Positions 1 through 10,429 of a DNA stretch of 64,000 bases are shown here, in pieces. Source of the DNA: Schistocephalus solidus (taxonomy: Eukaryota > Platyhelminthes > Cestoda > Diphyllobothriidea > Diphyllobothriidae); contig WEDG01000819.1 of the NCBI GenBank assembly GCA_017591395.1, positions 207,001 to 271,000 on the forward strand, written 5' to 3'. Under the pieces are notes generated by a model. It was given only the letters and a program-made list of their open reading frames with translations. It was not told where the DNA came from and made no database searches. Position 1 is the stretch's first letter, and every line of letters starts with the position of its first letter. A program made the position numbers and the translations under genes.

Positions 1-590
1 AAATCAATTCCTGGAGCAGCTTCAGGGAGTGAAAATTACTGCGGACGAGGTGGTGTCATTCGATGTCACCTCTCCCTTCACCTCGATCCCACAAGGTCTG
101 GCAGTGGAAATTGTCAACGAACTGCTCGAGAGCAGGTATAACAAGACGGACGAGACGGTGGACCGGAGACATCTCATCCAGCTCTTAAAATTCTGCCTAC
201 AGACGTACTTCACTTTCGAAGGAACAACGTACGAGCAGGTCAAGGGGACGCCAATGGGATCGCCACTCTCGGGCTTCATCGCAGAGGCAGTACTCCAAAA
301 AGTAGAGACCCTTTGTTTTCGCAAACTGCAAACCGAAATTCTGGACTCGGTATGTTGATGATACCTTTGTCATCATCGAGCGGGAAATGGTCAAGGAATT
401 TCATGACAGTCTGGACTCTGTTTTCCTTGACATCCAGTTTACAACGGAGGTGGAAGTCAACAACCAGCTGCCATTCCTAGACGTTCTCGTCCATCGAAAA
501 CCCAGTGGGGACCTTAAAACGACGGCGTATAGGAAGGCCACCAATACCTGCCAAATCCTGAGCTACCATAGCAAACACCCGTTATGCTAT
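1..590 (+). pseudogene. Penelope-like element reverse transcriptase fragment, frameshifted
   Basis: Remnant of a PLE reverse transcriptase, the polymerase that copies element RNA at the target site. The first frame (29-358) shows a PLE-type palm: a VVSFDV block with catalytic Asp near residue 12, then YEQVKGTPMGSPLSGF near residues 68-83. The catalytic YVDD tyrosine-aspartates (codons from 351) lie in another frame that continues through 387-590 with the LPFLDVLVHRK and NTCQILSYHSKHP blocks typical of the end of the PLE RT. One frameshift between about 310 and 345 therefore separates the two halves. The copy enters from outside the window. It stops abruptly near 585-590, where the 236-bp repeat starts, so the linker and the GIY-YIG endonuclease are missing. 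Not functional as it stands. The PLE assignment is confident from motif order. Confidence 0.85.
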
Positions 591-741
591 GTGGTATGTG
601 TCCTATTACACAACGTTCGTTTATCGCCGGTATCTGGCTGACGGGCGGGCGGACAAGTGAGATCGAGTGAGATACTAACCACATCAGTGAGTGTTACGCA
701 CTTGTTTGACTTGTTTATGTACCTCACTGCACAAAGCATAT

Positions 742-786
742 GACGTACTGATGATCGGTAACGACCGTGAAACAGCTGTCTGCGTC
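742..786 (+). ncRNA. Hammerhead ribozyme, copy 1 of the 236-bp repeat
   Basis: By-hand fold: stem I strand GACGTA (742-747) pairs with TGCGTC (781-786), six pairs with one G-U. The conserved box CTGATGA is at 748-754. Stem II is CGGT/ACCG with loop AACG (756-767), with a U-U apposition at its base (755/768). GAAA is at 769-772. Stem III is the palindrome ACAGCTGT (772-779). C17 is 780, so cleavage is predicted after 780. All core positions match the hammerhead consensus. The missing G10.1-C11.1 pair is the one deviation. Stem III closes with almost no loop, as in PLE, newt and schistosome hammerheads that work best as dimers. Confidence 0.85.
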
Positions 787-977
787 TTGCCTGTTGCAAT
801 CTTAGCAACATATCTGTGCTATATATGTGGTATGTGTCCTATTACACAACGTTCGTTTATGGCCAGTAGTTAGCTGGCGGGCGGGTGGACAAGTGGGATC
901 GAGTGAGATCCTAACCACATCAGTGAGTGTTACACACTTGTGTGAATTGTTTATGTACCTCACTGCACAAGGCATAT

Positions 978-1022
978 GACGTACTGATGATCGGTAACGA
1001 CCGTGAAACAGCTGTCTGCGTC
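978..1022 (+). ncRNA. Hammerhead ribozyme, copy 2 of the 236-bp repeat
   Basis: Same fold as the copy 236 bp upstream, with an identical core: stem I GACGTA (978-983)/TGCGTC (1017-1022), CTGATGA at 984-990, stem II at 992-1003, GAAA at 1005-1008, palindromic stem III at 1008-1015, predicted cleavage after C1016. The ribozyme segment is unchanged between the two copies, whereas the flanking unit has several substitutions. That could mean constraint or recent duplication. Confidence 0.85.
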
Positions 1023-1045
1023 TTGCCTGTTGCACCCTTAGCAAG

Positions 1046-1635
1046 AGTGATCATACCACCACATAGACGCAGTAGATAACGCTCAGAGTAAGCATACGCA
1101 CAAAACGATGAGAAGAAAAAGGCCGCGTGCATCTCCACAGTAAACATGTGACTATAATCAATGAAGATATTTGCGCTGAAGATGTCTGTGATAGAGGCAA
1201 TTAGACCTTTAATTGCGTCCGATATCTCACTGACAAAAAGGGATTATCCCGTCTATGACTTGCTGATCGGTTTAAAATTTGTTTTATGAAGTTGCATTCA
1301 AGATCAGATTATTTTCGGACAGAGCTTTGTAATAAAACTGAGTGCCAAGACAACAGAGGACCATGGAAAAGGAATTTTCTGCAAAACGTTCTGCTCAAAA
1401 ATAAAATGAGTCTTCCTAGTTAGACCCGTGGTTTTCCTTTATCAGTGGTAGCCTAAATACAAAATAAATTTTTTTGTTCCATTCTAGGAATAAGTATCCC
1501 TTTCACTTCTTATACAAATCTGCAGTAGTATTATTATTCGTGGCTAAAGTGCACAGTTGTTACACGTATTGTTTATAGTGGTTTCACATACACTTTTGAT
1601 GGACGTATGAAGTAACGGATTCCATCAATGGAATA
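1046..1635. other. No gene recognised
   Basis: AT-rich sequence with short open frames only. No transposon motif, tRNA box or ribozyme core was seen. A short imperfect match to later SINE-tail sequence starts near 1645. Confidence 0.5.
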
Positions 1636-1639
1636 ACTT

Positions 1640-2060
1640 ATTAGTGATATGGCAGATGGACGCCCTACAGATCGTTTACGGGACTCATTAATCACATTCT
1701 GTCTTGGAGCTCATTCTTGAGCTCAGGCAGAAGCCGCACAGTGGCAGAAGAACATTGTCGGCAAAGAAAAGGCAGACTGGAATGGCCATTTGTGGCTCAT
1801 TAGCACTCATCCGTGCACCACCAAAGACTCTAACCCACGACCTATTTACTAGAAGTTCAATGCTCTATGCCACTGCAACACGGGCTCGTTGTCTTGCCAG
1901 TTTAGGTCGGGAATATTCATAGTGGCCGATGGACACATCATCGATCGTTTACGTGGCGCACTCGTCCCATTGGGTTGGTACAGGCTGGCTGAGGATGGCT
2001 TATAAGTCAGAAAGGACCTATCCAGTCTACCTTGTCCCAGTTGGCAATGTTTACCCCCTA
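1640..2060. mobile_element. Degenerate tRNA-SINE debris in two orientations
   Basis: 1735-1880 is a worn minus-strand copy of the tRNA-derived SINE seen intact near 25.8 kb. It retains the GAATGGCCATTT block, the TGGCTCATTAG block and, after a damaged tRNA-like stretch, the CGGGCTCGTTG head end. 1960-2030 is a plus-strand partial copy with a recognisable hammerhead core. Related tail sequence (GATGGAC...GATCGTTTACG) appears twice, near 1656 and 1928. The protein frames here are by-products of the SINE. Confidence 0.6.
1983..2027 (+). ncRNA. SINE-type hammerhead motif, diverged
   Basis: Stem I GGCTGG (1983-1988) pairs with CCAGTC (2022-2027). The core box reads CTGAGGA (1989-1995), an allowed N7 variant. 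Stem II GGCT/AGTC needs one G-U pair. GAAA follows, and stem III is reduced to AGG/CCT. One extra base separates stem III from stem I. It aligns with the SINE ribozyme near 25.8 kb. Activity is doubtful. Confidence 0.4.
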
Positions 2061-2769
2061 ATTACTGGGCTTTTTGCACATGATTTGGAATGCACGAGCA
2101 CCCTGTCTACTAAATGCCTATCTCCATTCACTCGAACACTCGCTTACGCATTCATTAAGTCCTAGTCTCGCAGTCAAAGCAGAGTAAATCGCCTTATGTG
2201 CACTGTATACCTCCAACGAAACCCAGAATGATTGCCATTGAATGGGGCAACACTGGTGACATTCATGTGAATCGAAGCGTCCGTTTTATTCCTACCCTCG
2301 GCATTCACTGTGTTTCGACCTGCTTCTTCAACTTACATGAACCATACTTGCCTAAATTCAGTCCACGAAAGCTAAGAACCGTTATAAGGTCACAGACTTA
2401 AAGGATGCATGGCAACCTAGCCCACAGTTTTAAAGGCCGAAGCAAACAGTCAGCTGGTATTTAGTGCGTCAGAGATTTAAAAAGAATAAAATCGCAGAAA
2501 CCCAGTTCTTAGTTCTCTTTGCCTCATTGCTTTCTTCAAGTGGCACTTCCCATTCAAGCCGTATGGAAATGAGATCGAGCACAATGGCTTACGTGACGAA
2601 GCCTCCGACCTATCCCTCCCAACACATCTCTTAGCTTTACAGTTTAGTTGTCTCATATACTTGAATTGTCCACAAATGCACCTTGCAATTCAAAGCTTTG
2701 AGCATTTGAATGCAAAGATTTAAGTATTCATTTATGTAATTAACGAGGGTTTAGACGAATTTTCCTATC

Positions 2770-3360
2770 GATTAGTACCACACTGCAATAGCACCTTCAC
2801 CAGTGTCCAGGGCCTCGAGTACCAACATACAGTCTCCGCGCCCGCATCCACTTCCCACACTGTCCTCGTACATTCACACACCGCATGGGCTTGTGCGGTG
2901 ACATGCACATCCACGAAAGCGGAATCCACCACGATGTTAACCCATCTAGCACGTCTTGCGTACCCATCAACACACACCACCAGTCTACTCATGAGCCCAA
3001 CCAGCAGCAAAACTTCCGCAGACTCAGCACCTCATTGTCACCGCGCATGCACATCACGCCTCGAGCTGGTCGATCACTTGCAAGTCCACCGCACAGAGAC
3101 CTGCGAACCAGTGCACAAACGTACACCCGCCTCAACTGTCTGTACTGTCCATGCACATTCACACACACACACACACCGCATGGGCCAATTTAGCCAATGT
3201 GTCTCCACATTAACACATCTCTCATCATCAGCCTCTACAGCACAACTGCTCACAACCAATACCACACAAAACATATTTTCAACTGACACATCTTACTGCA
3301 TGGGAAGTGTGATCCACGGCTCCTTCTCCATTGACCAATTTGCTGGATGAGTGATCCGAG
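2770..3360 (+). pseudogene. Decayed zinc-finger C-terminus of a non-LTR retrotransposon
   Basis: Relic of the C-terminal zinc-finger part of the retrotransposon family seen more completely at 4190-8100. Recognisable pieces, spread over two frames, include FTHRMGL-like and HMHIHES-like finger ends (about 2870-2930), an LELVDHLQVHRTETCEP block (about 3065-3115) and a second finger ending at MGQF (about 3180). Cysteines of the C2H2 pairs are partly lost and reading frames switch. The neighbouring 3'UTR-like DNA (3780-4050) supports this. A short CA run lies at about 3160-3178. Confidence 0.6.
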
Positions 3361-3429
3361 TCTGGAAATAGCACGGTTTACTAAATGCCTTAAATTGCAA
3401 GGTTGTCAACGGACGCTATATACTAGACC

Positions 3430-4050
3430 ACACTGTAATCCCAACGTTTGTTGGGTGTTCAGCAGCTAACCGGTGGACTGGGAGTCAGGAGTGATGGTTC
3501 CTTCTTACGCCCTGGTTTTGGTAATCCTTATGTGAGTGTCAAGGGGGCTAGGTCGTGTTTGGCGCGCGCAGACGGGTACGCCGACCCTGTCAGCCACTGC
3601 ACCCATTCTGGCATCAGACAACTGACCAGCTCGGACGGTGGCCTGATGCTGGTGGTGGGGGAAAGAGTGAGCGCATTTTCCCCACTGAGGCGGTAAAAGC
3701 CGTGGCATAGAACGCTGCCATCTGACGGGATAACTAGGTCCCCCGGACCGAGAGTCAAACTGCAATGGCTCCGTCTTAATGTGGCCTTTATGGCACGCCC
3801 ACTCAACTGATATCCGAGCCGACCCTCCTCTGTGTTGTAGTGCTCTAGTCTGTGTTGGACCACAGTGCGTGTGCCTGCGAACTCTCGCATGTCCGGCCTT
3901 CTTGACTCTGTCTTGACACTTGACCGAGGTTAGAGAGGGGAACAGAGAGTGAGGCATATGCAATGCAAGTCACCGTCCCTGCACCACCATGCCATGGAGT
4001 ACATGGTCAACATAATCGAACTCGACGGTCGAACTTCTAGCACCTAGCGT
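3430..4050 (+). mobile_element. 3'UTR remnant of the zinc-finger non-LTR retrotransposon family
   Basis: 3780-4045 matches, block by block, the DNA after the zinc-finger frame at 7800-8100 and the satellite units at 19-20 kb. Shared blocks are CTTCTTGACTCTGTCTTGAC, AGAGAGTGAGG, CAAGTCACCGTCCCTGCACC and the terminal CTCGACGGTCGAAC block. 3430-3780 is GC-richer than its flanks and has small overlapping frames. It probably belongs to the same or a related element but has no recognisable domain. Confidence 0.6.
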
Positions 4051-4716
4051 GGTCTCAAGTCGATGCTTGCAGTCCGACTAAGCAATCTTTCGACGTGAAT
4101 CCTTTCTAACGCAAAGATCATCTGCTAAGACGTATGGAGAGCCATTAAGTGAGAATTTACATCATATTGATATTTAATAGTTATAGTTATAGTGGCCACC
4201 TCTAACTGGTGCCCAAATCTCACCTGTGGCTCCTCGAAATTGGGTTCTTCCCAGAGGCCACACCCCGGGCAACCGACACGACTGGCGGGCAAAACCAGGT
4301 GAGGGTCTCCGGTTTTGTGTGTGCCTCCACACCCGGTATGTCTGACTCCCAAACTTCCCATCTCCCCCCCTCTCAAAAAATCCTACGGTGGGGGCGACAG
4401 CAACCCAGTAGGCGGCCAAGGCTTACTCGGGTCGTTCTCCCACTAAAACAAAACCATGACCCATAGTGGAGTTCGGCAGCCGTCTGGGATGTCCGAGCAG
4501 CCCTATTTAGGGATAGCACTGCTTGCCTCCTCGCGGAGGAAGTGGCTAGAAAATGTGCCCTAAAAAAATGCTGGGTCTCACGTCTTTTGCAGCCGGCCGC
4601 GGCGCGCAGATCGCAAACTACGCGGTCGTAAAACTCAAACAAACAACAATTTCCCCCCCGTCCTCATCCCCCTCGCCATACTCTCCAGGCTGCTCGGGTG
4701 AGTCCACTCAGACTAG

Positions 4717-4935
4717 CAGCCTGGAATGTTCGCTCCCTTTAAGACAATCCTAGGAGCAACCGGCCGCGGAAGAAGGTTAAGTGGATGCACCCTCGGTCGC
4801 GGTGCTGACAGCTGCTGGACAATGTTCTCATCTGGAGGCGAGATCGACAGGGCGTGTTGGTAACCAAGGTGATCCACGATGCCGATGGTTTGACAGATCA
4901 CCGCCTCGTCATCTCCGGATGAGGCTCCGACTGCA
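4717..4935 (+). pseudogene. Endonuclease domain remnant with internal deletion
   Basis: The start of an exonuclease-endonuclease-phosphatase domain, LAAWNVRSL, is visible at about 4714-4739 and hits a TAA at 4740. Only about 35 bp later the frame resumes with the domain's far end (KWMHPRSR near 4777-4802, then LLDNVL, LVTKV and DHRLVISG up to about 4921). The central catalytic part, usually some hundreds of bases with the E and GDFN motifs, is absent. The element cannot encode its nicking activity. The domain identity comes from family knowledge of LINE endonucleases. Confidence 0.7.
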
Positions 4936-5449
4936 ACCCCAACGAAGGCCCCAAGGTAAGCGACCGCCAGGTAATTTAAATACTCTTTTGTTAAATTTGC
5001 CTGCTCACTGTTTTGATTTAAGCAACCAAATAACCGAGAAACTTTGGAACCTGCATGCTCCAGATAATAACGGCACCGTGGAAATACGATGGTGCCAACT
5101 GCGAAATGTCATCCAGTCCACCGCCCTCGAAGTCCTCGGACGCGCACGCCGTCAACACCAGGACTGGTTTGACGACAACGACGGCGACATCAGAAACTTA
5201 CTCGCGGAGAAGAATGGACTACACAGAGCCTACATGGACCTTCGGACTGACGCCACCAAAGCAGCCTTCTTCAGATGTCGCCGCCTTTTACGGCAACGGC
5301 TGCGGGAGATGCAGGATGCCTGGATGATCCGAAAGGCTCAGGAAATCCAGGGGTATGCGGACCGCAATGAAATGAAACACTATTTTCAAAGCGATCACGG
5401 CCATCTACGGCCCGTGTATCAAGGGGTCCGCACCGCTGCTCAGCTCTGA
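4781..5449 (+). pseudogene. Retrotransposon endonuclease end and RT N-terminal connector
   Basis: Open frame of 222 codons covering the end of the endonuclease and the connector before the reverse transcriptase. It contains recurrent family blocks such as ALEVLGRARRQHQDWFDDND and NLLAEKNGLHRAYMDL (residues about 120-155), then an Arg/Gln-rich stretch. A frameshift near 5390 moves the next segment (AIYGPCIKG..., 5400-5660) into another frame. No start codon is meaningful here. The first Met is an internal residue of the ancestral polyprotein. Confidence 0.75.
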
Positions 5450-5659
5450 CGGCACAGCACTGCTTACAGAGAAATCGCAAATTCTGAAGCGCTGGGCCGA
5501 GCACTTCAGAAATGTCCTTAATTGCTCATCAGCCATCTCCGATGCTGCCATTGACCGGCTCCCTCAAGTGGACACGAACAATGACCTGGATCTGCCGCCT
5601 TCTCTACCAGAAACCATACTGGCCGGGCAGCAGATTTCCAGCGGTAAAGCACAGGATCC

Positions 5660-6943
5660 GAGGCAATCCCACCGGATGTCTACAAGCACGGTGGGTCCCG
5701 GCTGATGGCAGAACTCACAACACTCTTCCAGGAGATGTGGCGCCAAGGACAAGTTCCTCAGGATATCAAAGACGCGACAATGTTCCATCTCTACAAACGG
5801 AAGGGGAACTGGCAACTCTGTGATAATCACAGAGGCATCTCGTTGCTCCAGATCGCTGGGAAGATCTTAGCCCGTATCCTTCTCAATCGTCTGAACGGTC
5901 ACCTAGAGCAGGGCCTGCTCCCGGAAAGCCAATATGGCTTCCGCCGACACCATGGAACAACTGACATGATCTCTGTCGCCTGTCAGCTACAAGAGAAGTG
6001 CCAGGAGATGCGAACTCACCTATACACTACCTTCGTGGATCTGACGAAAGCCTTTGACACGGTAAATCGCGACGGACTGTGGAAAGTCATGCAGGAATTC
6101 GGCTGTCCTGAGCGGTTCACGCACATGGTGCGTCAGATTCATAATGGGATGACGGCGCGCGTCACTGACAATGGGACGGTATCCGAAGCATTCGCAGTGA
6201 CCAACGGAGTGAAACAGGACTGCGTATTGGCTCCCACCCTCTTCAGTCTCATGTTCTCTGCTATGCTGATGGACGTCTACCGCGATGAGCAGCCTGGGAT
6301 CCGCACCACCTATAGAACTGACGGGCACCTTCTCAACAGTCGGCGTATGCAGGCTTCAACGCGTGTGTCTACGACATCAGTCCATGACTTGCTATTCGTG
6401 GACGACTGTGCCCTAAACACCGTGACGGAGGAGGACATGCAAAGGAGTATGGACCTCTTCACTGCAGGCTGAGCCTATTTTGGATTAACAATCAGCACAG
6501 CCAAAACGGTTGACATGCACCAGCTGCCACCCAACGCGGAATACAATGCTCCTCGAATCAATGTCAATGGTGCTCAACTCAAAAACGTGAAAACCTTCGC
6601 TTATTTAGATAGCACGCTGTCACGCAACACGAGAATCGATGACGAGGTTGCCCAATGAATTTGCGAAGCTAGTCAGGCCTTCGGCCGGCTGCAGGTCTCC
6701 GTGTGGACTCGCCACGGTATTCACCTGAACACTAAACTGAAGATGTACAAGGCCGTTGTCTTGACGACACTCCTTTACGGAGCGGAGACCTGGACCGTGT
6801 ACTCGAACTAAGCCAGCAAGCTTAATCACTTCCATCTCAGCTGCCTCCGCAGAATACTGAAGCTGAGATGGCAAGACAGGATCCCGGACACGGAAGTCCT
6901 AAAGCGGTCCGGAATCCTCAGAATCCATGCCATGCTGAGGTAG
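5660..6943 (+). pseudogene. Non-LTR reverse transcriptase, interrupted by stops
   Basis: Reverse transcriptase of the LINE. Motifs in order: VYKHGGSRLMAELTTLFQEM (about 5675-5735), LYKRKGNWQLCDNHRGISLL (about 5790-5850), TKAFDTVN with the first catalytic Asp (6042-6065), GVKQDCVLAP (6207-6236) and the active-site FVDD (within 6390-6410). The usual Gly of the KQG motif is Asp here. In-frame stops lie at 6470-6472, 6656-6658, 6809-6811 and 6941-6943. A frameshift near 5660 separates it from the upstream connector. The longest open run is 255 codons (5705-6472). Clearly a dead copy, but palm residues are retained. Confidence 0.9.
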
Positions 6944-7230
6944 GTGCAACTGCGATGGAGCGGCCACGTGGTAAGAATGGACGACGAGCGACTACCAAAA
7001 CGATTTTTCTACGCAGATGTCGCAACGGGTTCTCACCGGCAGGGAGGTCAAAAACGACGCTACAAGGACACTTTGAAGAAATTGCTGAAGCAACTGCAAA
7101 TCAACTCGGCGACCTGGGAGGACCTCGCCCAGGATAGACCGGCATGGAGAAGATCAGTGAAGACTGGTTCAGCAATCTATGAGGCCAACCGGATCGCCGC
7201 CGCCAAGATAAAGAGCGGCACGAAAGTCAC
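6944..7230 (+). pseudogene. RT C-terminal region of the LINE
   Basis: Continues the polyprotein after the 6941 stop in the same frame. QLRWSGHVVRMDDERLPKR (about 6948-7004) and GGQKRRYKDTLKKLLKQL are hallmark C-terminal blocks of many RTE/Jockey-like elements, and WEDLAQDRPAWRRSV follows. A frameshift around 7215-7235 moves the zinc-finger region into the next frame. The region is likely an RNA-binding or structural tail of the RT; no catalytic residues are expected. Confidence 0.8.
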
Positions 7231-7232
7231 CA

Positions 7233-7787
7233 GTGCCCCGGACCAACACCACCAATGCCCAGGCCCTGCCAACATGCCCGCGCTGTCAACGCATCTTCCG
7301 CGCGCGAATCGGCCTGGTTGGACATCTTCGTACGCAATGCACCAAAAATCCGACAATTCCGCTTTCTACGTCAAATTCTGCCAACCCTCATTCTGACTCC
7401 TCCACCCTCACTCCTGGCATCAATTCCATTACTCCCACCATCATAGAGACCACATCCATCTACTCATCGCCTGCTACCCCCACCACCGCAACCACCGCAA
7501 CCACCTCCACCGCCTTCGCTTTCACTACCACCACCACCACCACCACCACCAAAACCACCACCACCACCAACACCACCACCACCACTACCACCAGCGATGG
7601 AGACTCTCTCCTAAACTGTCCTCAATGTGACCGCACATTTACCTCACGCATCGGCCTGGACAGGCACTTGCGAATCCATCGTACAGGGACTGGTGAACCA
7701 GTGCCTGGAGCACCAACACACAGCAGAGCTCGCCGCCTCCACTGCCCTCACTGTTTTCGCGCATTCACTCATCACATGGGCCTATAA
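7233..7787 (+). pseudogene. C2H2 zinc-finger tail of the LINE, truncated by a stop in the third finger
   Basis: Zinc-finger frame of 184 codons. Finger 1 (residues about 13-35) is CPRC...HLRTQC, a C2HC form. Finger 2 (about 128-149) is CPQCDRTF...HLRIH, a standard C2H2. Finger 3 begins CPHCFRAFTHHMGL and is cut by TAA at 7785-7787; reading on in the same frame gives GHMRLHE, which restores the lost His pair, so the stop is a recent lesion. Between fingers 1 and 2 lies a Thr-rich linker encoded by ACC triplets (7525-7595). Such fingers probably bind nucleic acid during integration; the exact role is not known to me. Confidence 0.8.
7525..7595 (+). repeat. ACC trinucleotide run encoding poly-threonine
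   Basis: Imperfect (ACC)n tract inside the zinc-finger frame. It lengthens a Thr-rich linker between fingers 1 and 2. Length variation would keep the frame. Confidence 0.85.
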
Positions 7788-7789
7788 GG

Positions 7790-8100
7790 ACACATGCGCC
7801 TCCACGAAAACCTGCGGGCTTTATGGCACTCCCACTCAGTTGGGATCCGAGCCGCCCCTCTCTTGTATCGTTGTCCTCTTGTTTGGGGTTGGAGCTTAGT
7901 GCGTTGGCCTGCGCCCTACCCCTTCTCCTTCTAATTGACTCAGTCTAGAGCCCCGGTCCAGATAGGGGAGTGAAAAATAGAGTGAGGTAAATGCAACGCA
8001 AGTCTACTTACTATAATCCAGTTCGATTCACCGTCCCTGCACAGCATACGGTGGAAATCGTCGAAGACGACGGTCAAACTAGCGTGTGTGTGGAATTTCA
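7790..8100 (+). mobile_element. LINE 3'UTR with terminal hairpin
   Basis: Downstream of the fingers, with the same blocks as 3780-4045 and the satellites. It ends with CACCGTCCCTGCAC, then a CGTCG-AAGA-CGACG hairpin and a short GT run near 8080-8092. Non-LTR elements often use a 3' hairpin plus simple repeat as the RT recognition end; that role is inferred here. Confidence 0.65.
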
Positions 8101-8104
8101 GTAG

Positions 8105-9130
8105 TTTGAAAATTTTAATGATTTATGGTTGTCTGGGGTCGCTTCGAAGCAAAAGCCAAGAGATGCGCATTAAAAATAATAAGCCGTTACTTGAAAAATA
8201 AGTCGATTAAAGGTGGGACTTATAATAAGCTCAAAACCAGGGCTGTCGCGCGTCCGATGCCTACATTACCTCCTTGAAAATGGCGAGATAATTCAATGTG
8301 TGTAAATTACGAGTGACAGAAAAAGGCGAATTTCGATTGGGTTCATGCCAAAATTAAAATAGGAACCAAATCACAACTTCGATGCGGTCGCATCGGCTGG
8401 AGGGCTGCAAAACTTTTTGTGAAACTGATAAAGGTGGAAGGAATGTTAAAAATTGTGAGCAGTGCTATCCAGAAGGCAATCAGGTATTTTAAATAGCATA
8501 TTTACTGGCAAGCAGTGACATTGGCCCGAAGCACGTGTAGTTTTTAATTTTAAGCTCACGTTTCAATTCATTTTTTACTGATTGAGCAGGGCTAAAGTTT
8601 CATAATTTTGGCCCAATTTTGATTTAACTTGGAAGAAGAAACAATAATTTTGCGGCTGTTTAATTTATAAAGATGTTTGATGTCGTCTTTTCTTATCACG
8701 GCCCTCAGACTCTTATAGGTATCCTCTTCAGTGAACTTCCTCTAACTCCGAATAAAGTTGGAAACTTCCAGACATATTCGTTTTAAGATTTTTGACAAAA
8801 TATAAGTATTTCGCATTGCTAGTTTTCACCTGCGTGCTTGCGTTTATTTTGACTAAACAGCAGTTAAGAATTGTCATTTTTTCTCAATCAGCTTCATAAG
8901 TTTTTGTGTCCAAGTGACAAAGAACACACCGGGGTTTTCAATTCTCTCTTGAATGAATTTGGGCTATAGTTACCAGAAACCGACTGGCAATAAAACCCTA
9001 AAGGGCATTTTAATTTGGTAACTTTTATCAGGAACCGTTTGGAGCGAATACTTTACGTCATTAGGTAGGAAGCACGAAAATGAGCTGGCTGCAAGAGAGG
9101 AGAATTAAATTTCGGTAAAGGTGAATTCTA
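8105..9130. other. No gene recognised
   Basis: AT-rich DNA without long frames or recognisable transposon motifs. Confidence 0.5.
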
Positions 9131-9400
9131 CGGCCCCCTTAACGGCACATTAAGGTAAGATGCGCCCGCAATACAGGTGTCTTTGTGCCAAATTCTAGGG
9201 AAAATAGAGTTTGATTTAGGCTTGGAGTTGTAAACTTCGTTAGGGTTAAGTTCAGGGTTGGTGGTGTTGCAATATTTACTCTTCGTGAAATTATGCGCAG
9301 GACAGGCTTAATTACTTGATCCAATCCTTCCTTTTCCCGAGTCCTGTTTAGGGAGCCAGTCAAACCATTCTTACCAAAAGTTTTGTTGGTGACCGCCAAC
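9130..9400 (-). repeat. Dispersed repeat with degenerate AACCCTAA-like words
   Basis: On the minus strand this carries words like AACCCTGAACTTAACCCTAA and then AAGACACCTGTATTGC. The same pairing of AACCCTAA-like words with a CACCTGT-TTAC block occurs at 20430-20600, and similar words at 10430-10760. The 86-codon minus frame here (9139-9399) is a by-product of the repeat. Confidence 0.45.
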
Positions 9401-10429
9401 TCGTTTACATGTGGCAGTCAGATGATCCAATCACGTACCTATTGCTGCATACGTTGTTTTCAACTGATGCCTAGATAACGTGGGATTTCGAGCAGTCAGC
9501 TGTCTATTAAGCAATGCGCGAACCTATCACCAGCAGAGCGTAAGCTCCTTGTTGACAGAGGGGATTTAAACACACATTAATTTCTGTACTTCGTATATCA
9601 ATTGTCAATGTGCTTGTGCGAGGATTCGAGACGTTGGATGACTAACCGAATGATCCCAGATTGAGTAGATTGAGTAGAAAGCATCCGAAAACCTACTTAC
9701 AAAACCCATTGTTACAAACATAACCACAAGGCATTTGCATAACTTAAGTAAACAGTTTGGTCAAACTTGAGGTGTCCAACAATATTTGAGATGTTTTCTC
9801 AGTGTTTTAGTTCAATAAGCACTGGTTCTAATTCCAAGACACTAAAGCTTATCGGCCTTCACCAGACTGGAATTATGTACTTCGTCATTGTAACCATAAA
9901 ATCGTCACGACAGGCATTAATTTCCTTTTCCCATTCTCTTGATATGAAATATTTAAATAATTAAATTAAAATTAATTTAAAAAATTAAAAAAATTAGAAA
10001 ACGTCTAACAAAACTCACCTTTGTTGGTGGAAGAAGCTAACGTCGTAGGGTGGCCTCACAATGTCTCATCGACAAAGTATTGAACGTGATTGACTGAGAT
10101 ATGCACTAAAAGAAGGAGATAATTAAGTAGTCTAAGTGCAGTAGATAAAACAGTTTGAAAAGTGCTGACTTCAATTATGGAACAGCTGACTTACTGGACT
10201 TTAAAGTGAAGCCAGCGTGGGAACAGCTAACCAAGCCGAACGGTATGTAGTTAAGCATTATGTGGCTCACGTTTACAGTCACTATAAATTAGTTCACCCC
10301 CGAGTCAGCATCCCTGCACCGACCATGTTGCGGGACAGACGGTTAATCTCTTTGCTAATAACGGTCATATTGTCGGGTGCATGGATTGCTTGGATAAAGG
10401 TAGGGATGCCTTGTATGGCCACCTAAACA

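Larger units (their letters stand above)
585..1045 (+). repeat. Tandem 236-bp repeat, about two copies, each with a hammerhead ribozyme
   Basis: Two head-to-tail copies of one unit. Matching landmarks at 591 and 827, and at 748 and 984, both give a 236-bp period, with few differences between copies. The array starts exactly where the PLE reverse transcriptase fragment ends. This fits the pseudo-LTR (pLTR) repeats that flank PLEs, or a retrozyme-like non-autonomous repeat. Each unit contains one plus-strand hammerhead motif, so cleavage at both sites would release a 236-nt monomer (781-1016). The small open frames across it are by-products of the repeat and are not genes. Confidence 0.85.
4190..8100 (+). 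mobile_element. Non-LTR (LINE-type) retrotransposon with C-terminal zinc fingers, defective
   Basis: A nearly full-length LINE: presumptive 5'UTR (4190-4700), remains of an apurinic-like endonuclease (4717-4935), connector and reverse transcriptase (about 4935-6900), a C-terminal RWSGHVVRM-type region (6950-7200), a Thr-rich linker and C2H2 fingers (7233-7830), and a 3'UTR ending in a small hairpin and a short GT run (to about 8100). Several stops, two frameshifts and a large endonuclease deletion make it non-autonomous. GC content is clearly higher than in flanking DNA. The clade (RTE/CR1/Jockey-like) cannot be settled by eye. Confidence 0.85.
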
